A stretch of 64,000 bases of DNA, from positions 82,394,474 to 82,458,473 of the forward strand of contig CP154956.1 of assembly GCA_039621445.1 (NCBI GenBank). The letters are read 5' to 3'. The notes beneath the pieces were generated by a model. That model was not told the DNA's origin and ran no database searches. It saw nothing but the letters and a program-made list of their open reading frames with translations. Source of the stretch: Euglena gracilis. Taxonomy: Eukaryota > Euglenida > Euglenophyceae > Euglenales. The number at the start of each line of letters is the position of its first letter. Within the stretch, counting starts at the first letter, position 1. This document shows, piece by piece, positions 59,194 to 64,000 of the stretch. Position numbers and translations under genes: made by a program.

Positions 59194-59625
59194 CAGGGGT
59201 TTTCTTAAGCCGGAGGGTACCCTATCCCCCCGGGGGGGCCAGCTCAAATCCAGCCAGCAGCCCAAATTCGGGCTGGGAGCCCCCGAGGCCGGGCCAGCCC
59301 GGCCTTCGTTGGTTGGCTGGCCGGCCGCAGGCTGGCCAGCCAACCGGGCTGCCCAGCCCACCCATCCCTGCACTGTTTTCCCCCCATCACAGCTTCCTCC
59401 ATCACAGCCCCCCCAGCCTTGATCTAGCTCCATCCATCAAAATGTCGAAAATGGAAAAAAATGGTTTGGAAAATTTTTGTGTTTTCAGCGACCCAGCCCA
59501 GCCCAGCCCCCTCCAGCCCCAGACCCCCCTCCCCCCCCCAGCCAGCAGCTCATTTCCAGCCAGCAGCCTTTTTGCCAGCCGGAGGCTGGACCCCCCCCCC
59601 CCGGTGGTCCTTAAGGAAACCTCTG
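59194..59625. mobile_element. hAT-like MITE with CTTAAG ends
   Basis: The ends CAGGGGTTTTCTTAAG and CTTAAGGAAACCTCTG are inverted with 2 mismatches. The exact 8-bp duplication AGGCCAAG lies at 59186-59193 and 59626-59633. Inside are CCAGCCAGCAGCC arms and a core with AAAATGG. Confidence 0.9.
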
Positions 59626-60235
59626 AGGCCAAGGCCCACTGTGGGCAGAAAGCGACACGTTCACTGCGGCCGAAACGTTCAACGAGTGGTGTGGGGTGGC
59701 GACTGGCCGACAGAGCGCCAGGTCTGTCCCTCGGCGGCGTCCATACACTCAACAGGGAAGGGAGGGTCTCCAATCGACCACATATGCAGGGCTTATAGGG
59801 GTCAGAGGGGAAAGACCCCCACCGAAAATGAGCCCATACAGCACGCAGAGTGCCTGAGACCAGCAACGCAAAGGGGGAGACTTAATATTTGGGCGGGGGA
59901 CGAAGCATCCTGGGGGGGTCGCCTTGAGCAAAAAAGAAGTCGCAAAATCTCAGCAAAAACAGGCCAACTGCGGGGGGCGGGGTAAATAATTTCTGGCATC
60001 GCTGGAAGATTGCCACACAAAACTCAGAAAAAAATAGGTTTGATTTTGAACCTGGACCGACGTTGGTTGAATGCCCACATGGCCCTTTGACCACCCATGG
60101 AAAATACATGCCTTAAAAATTTGAAAATGCCTTAAAAGCCCTTAAAAAACCTAACCCCCCCTAAAAACCTTAAAAAAAATTGCCTTAAAAATAGTAATCT
60201 GCCTTTGGGTCCCCTGGTTATCTTGAGGACCCCCT

Positions 60236-60482
60236 GGGGGGTCCATCTGGCCGGCTGGAAAAAGGTACTCGCTGGTCCCCTTGGGGGCGGGGGGGGGGGG
60301 CGGTCAAAAATGGCCAAAAATGGCATTTCTGAGGGTTTTTAGGTGGTTTTCATCTCAAAAATGCTGAAAACCCCAACCCAGCTGGATTGGATTTTGCTTC
60401 TTTTTCTCGGGTCCCAGGGGGGTCTGCAGCCTGGCTGGGAACAGGTGGCTGGAGAACGCTGCTGGCTGGCTGGCTGTCCCTT
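60236..60482. repeat. CTGGCTGGAAAAAGG-family GC-stem element
   Basis: CATCTGGCCGGCTGGAAAAAGG at the left and GGCTGGCTGGCTGTCCC at the right enclose G tracts and a TGGCCAAAAATGGC core, as in the 55824 and 56915 elements. Confidence 0.5.
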
Positions 60483-61405
60483 ACTTCACCCTGGTCCCCA
60501 CCCAGAAGGATGTCAGAACAGCTTTACTATTGAAACTTACAACAAAACTTCACACGAATTCAGCACTCTGTGTGAGGAAGAATGAATATCCACCCCCAAA
60601 TAAGGCCTCATTGGATTTTCTGTAACAATCCAGAAAAAAAACAGACACCCCAAAGATAATAAGACCACCGGCACTTTTTTCCTGAAAAATCCAAAAAATA
60701 GACGTGCAAATGGGTTCTCTTGAAATTTGAATTTTAATTTGATTTTTTCTGCTGCCATTCATAGCCAATCCTCCTCAAAGAAGCCACAAATATGCGAGTC
60801 ACTGAGGGGGCATTGATTTTGGGGAGTGTTTGCGTTGTGGAAAACTCTGGGATTGAATGTCTGAGGCAGGCTTCTTTTAAAACCCATGGGGGGTCCCCCA
60901 CCCACCCGCGTCGGACCTCTCGGAGGAGAGGGGTGAAACCCCCTCCACAAATAATTGCCATGTTTGAGTACTTTCCACCTAGAAACCCCCAGTGGGTCCG
61001 GCCCTGGAACCCTGGGGGGGTCTTCGGAATTAAAATAGAAACCTGGCGTGAGCTGGGGCATGGCATCTGGTGGGGGGGGGGGGGCAAGTCGAGGTGCTGT
61101 ATGGCTGATCGATGGAGAGGTTGTCGAGCGACAGAATGGTTCGGCAGAGGGCATTGCAGAGGGGCAGGGGTGGCAACGCCACCCGGAGGGTGGGGGGGGG
61201 AGGGCGGAAGGGAGGCTGTGGTCCACCCCAACGTGCAGGAGCACAGCACACACCCAGAGGATTGGGAGAGGAGGGGGCGGTCGGCATCGCCGTTGGCCCC
61301 GCTGCGCCAGCACTGCTGCGCGCCGCGGGCGTGCTCTTTGCTGGGGAGGGTCACCTCTGTGAGCCCTTCAAATCCTGGTCAACAACTCCTGTTCGTAGCG
61401 ACAGG

Positions 61406-61775
61406 GGATGCCCACCTGCAGTGCTGGCACCGCATGGCACTGCGTGTGGCACTGCGGCACTGCATGGGCACTGTGTGGGCACTGCATGGGCACTGCGTGG
61501 CACTGTGTGGCACTACGGGACGTTAAACTACTTGTTTTTACATCATTGGTTTTTTGGGGGGCCATTAAGGGCAACTCGTCGTTTTGTGAAAAAAATTTCC
61601 TTTTTGGGCCAATTTGACCATTTCTGGCTAGAAACATCGAACAATGACCCAAAAATGCCTGCCTGCATTACGCTACATCATTGAAGGCGCTTGCACACGG
61701 GTTAAACGGCCTGCAGTGCCACGCGGTGCCACGCGGTGCCACGCAGTGCTGGCACCGCAGAGTGGGCATCCCCAA
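61406..61775. repeat. GGCACTGC minisatellite inside a short inverted repeat
   Basis: GGGGATGCCCA and TGGGCATCCCC bound the segment. GCACTGCATGG and GTGCCACGCG-type units are repeated inside, and GCAGTGCTGGCACCGC occurs at both ends in direct orientation. Confidence 0.6.
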
Positions 61776-63768
61776 ATGTAACAGGAGAAACCAGGGGTAC
61801 AAAGCAACCCATGGCAAAGGCATAAACAGTCCTCGGGCAGTGGCAAATTTCGTGTCCTCCCTGATAACGCTCTGTGCATAAGGATTTGGGAATCCAGCAG
61901 GGGGGGAACACAACCGTGTTTGTTGTGCTTTTGACTTCAGCAGAAATCATTTTCGATTCTTTTTTGAATGTTAGCGAAGCTTGTGAATTTTTTTGGAGCC
62001 ACTCACTTTTTCGGGGCAACATTATCCAAAGGACTTGACACAAATTCACATTTGAACCAAGATTCTCCCAGCCCAAAGTGGGAATGGCAAAGACCAGAGG
62101 CGATCATCCTCAGAGCGTTTGCAGGGGGGTCCCGATGTCCAAAAAAAAAATCAAAAAAATCTTAAAATAGCACTTTTTTGCTGAACTGTATTAAAATAAT
62201 CCGGTCGATCTATTAATCGACCAAATCATTCCTCGCCAATCAATTTCCTGCAGGCCGATCAATTGTTCATTTTGGTTGCCGTGAGGGGGGGGGGGTTGGG
62301 TTGGACCCCCCCCCCAAAACTGCAAGGGGCAGGAAAATTTACGGCTTTTTGCCCAGGGGACTGGCCAAAAAGCAAAAAAATTGTCGGTGATGGCGTTCTG
62401 TGCTCTATTGATTGTAATTATTTGAATATTTTGTAAAAATTTTCAAAAAAAAACACCACGATGAAAGCTACAAAACAACTACCGACCGTAGCTTCACCAC
62501 AAAATTAGGCTCGCAAATATTTCCTTTACAAATGTCTGAAGTTAATTCTTCCTCACGCACTGAAACCTTTTACCCCTGAAGACATCCCAGCTGCTATTCA
62601 GCCTATTTTCAAAAAAAATGTTGGTTCCCCCACCCCAATTTTCATTCAATCGCATGCCAGCGAGGCCTTGTTCTATTCCCCTCCAACAAAATATGTGTCG
62701 ATATAGAGGTCAAGTATAATAAATATTTTTTGTAGTACTTTCACAGCGGGTAGCACAGCTTCAAGTGAGAGCAAAAAAAAACGCAAGAAAGAGCAAGAAA
62801 GAGCAGAAAAAATGGACCAAGTCCCTTTATAAAATTCAAAAAAAATGGTTTGTAATGGATTGCCATCTGCCTGATTCCTTGATGCACCTGCTCATGTGAA
62901 GGCAATGCCGACCACGGCACAATCAGGGGGGAATTCAGCGGCAAGGGTATAAGGGCGGGGCGGGGGGTGATAGGAGCGGCAGGGAGGACGGGGCAGTCGC
63001 TGCCGCTGGCTCAGCCATCAGGGGCGGGGGCGGGCGGGGTACGGCCGTATCGCGAGGTGGCCTTGTGGGAGGCTGGGGCCACAACGGGGGAATGTCGCGG
63101 ACGGGATTGCCCCGCGGGGCGGTCTGGCACCGCCGCGTGCTGCGATGACGTTTTCGGTGTTTCCAGATCCTTTTTTGGTATCCAAATTAGCAAAAAAAAA
63201 TCGATGTTTTAAAAATATCGCGAAAATGAAGCAAAATAAAAGGAAATGTCCGGAGACCTAAATTGAAGCCCTTACAATGCCCTATCTAACGGCATTTTGA
63301 TTTCCCCGCAAGTACCCGCCTAGCCCGAAACATGACCGATTTACAGCCCAAACCAGCGCAGCAGGCTTGCGACTTCGCCCGTTTTTGGCCCTGTTTTGGG
63401 TCATAGGCATACACTGCGTATTCTTCACCATTATTCTTATTATTATTCTTCACCAGAAAGCGCAATAGAATCCCAGCAAGCTTGTGTGCTTCTTATTAAA
63501 AAGTTTGAACGCTTCCAAAACACACAAAAAAAAACCATCGTTGAGGCTTTATTCTGTTCAGCACGAACCCACACAGAAAATTTTACCAAGAGGAACACAC
63601 CATCAGAAGATTTTTTGAAAGTCAAGCTGGTTGGCCGGAAAAGAATGCCACCTAGACCCCCCCTCCCCTTGGGCTTAGGGGGAACCCAGCCGCTTGCCAG
63701 GCTGGTTAAAGAAACCAAACATTACCATCCAAATGCAATAGGGTTTGTGGTATTTCATTGTGAGTGCA

Positions 63769-63930
<162 letters not shown>

Positions 63931-64000
63931 CCCAAAGACACCCCACATGGGATTTTGATCTAGGCCTGGTCTTTCCAACTAAAGAGATCTCCTGACATGA

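Noticed and set aside
62960-63150. GC-rich patch as an exon
   Set aside because: Open in three frames, no motif, and no flanking splice pattern that keeps a frame.

Overview
The window looks like nuclear DNA of a euglenid protist (Euglena or a close relative). The main reason is the intron structure. Five protein-coding genes can be read on the minus strand. Their exons join in frame only if many introns are removed at sites that are not GT-AG. The intron 5' end reads N3-CAG, the 3' end reads CTG-N5, and the two ends are complementary and would fold into a stem. Ordinary GT-AG introns occur in the same genes. This mixture matches what is known of euglenid nonconventional and conventional introns. 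The assignment is inference; no rRNA or organelle marker is present.

Layout. 1-7213 holds a decayed Ty3/gypsy chromovirus-like retrotransposon (+ strand) with gag, protease, an adenine-methyltransferase-like NPPF domain, reverse transcriptase, RNase H, integrase and chromodomain, broken by frameshifts. 7214-10470 holds a decayed DIRS-like (YLDD) retroelement on the minus strand. From 11 kb to 58.5 kb all recognisable genes lie on the minus strand: a nearly complete longin R-SNARE (VAMP-like, 8 exons, 207 codons, 18834-11058); a family-8 glycosyltransferase with a C-terminal cysteine-rich part (about 28.3 or 32.0 kb down to 18875, whose stop lies only 40 bases before the SNARE start codon); an alpha-kinase followed by an EF-hand (49680 down to about 40.3 or 38.7 kb); a small Nudix hydrolase (55267-50567); and the 5' end of an unidentified membrane-anchored protein (58528-57704).

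Exons are short and rich in G and C at third positions. Introns are large and full of microsatellites, homopolymer G and C tracts, and MITE-like elements. At least eight elements share one architecture: CA...TG termini, short terminal inverted repeats, GC-rich internal stems, and 8-bp target-site duplications that are exact or nearly exact, as in the hAT superfamily. One of these carries a second element nested in it with a TA target site. Others are fold-back elements containing telomere-like TTAGGG units.

The most interesting signals are the stem-forming introns, the intron-resident MITE families with clear target-site duplications, and the head-to-tail one-strand gene order with a very short spacer. 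Outside these genes, 32-38 kb and 59-64 kb contain repeats and GC-rich blocks in which I could not establish a gene.
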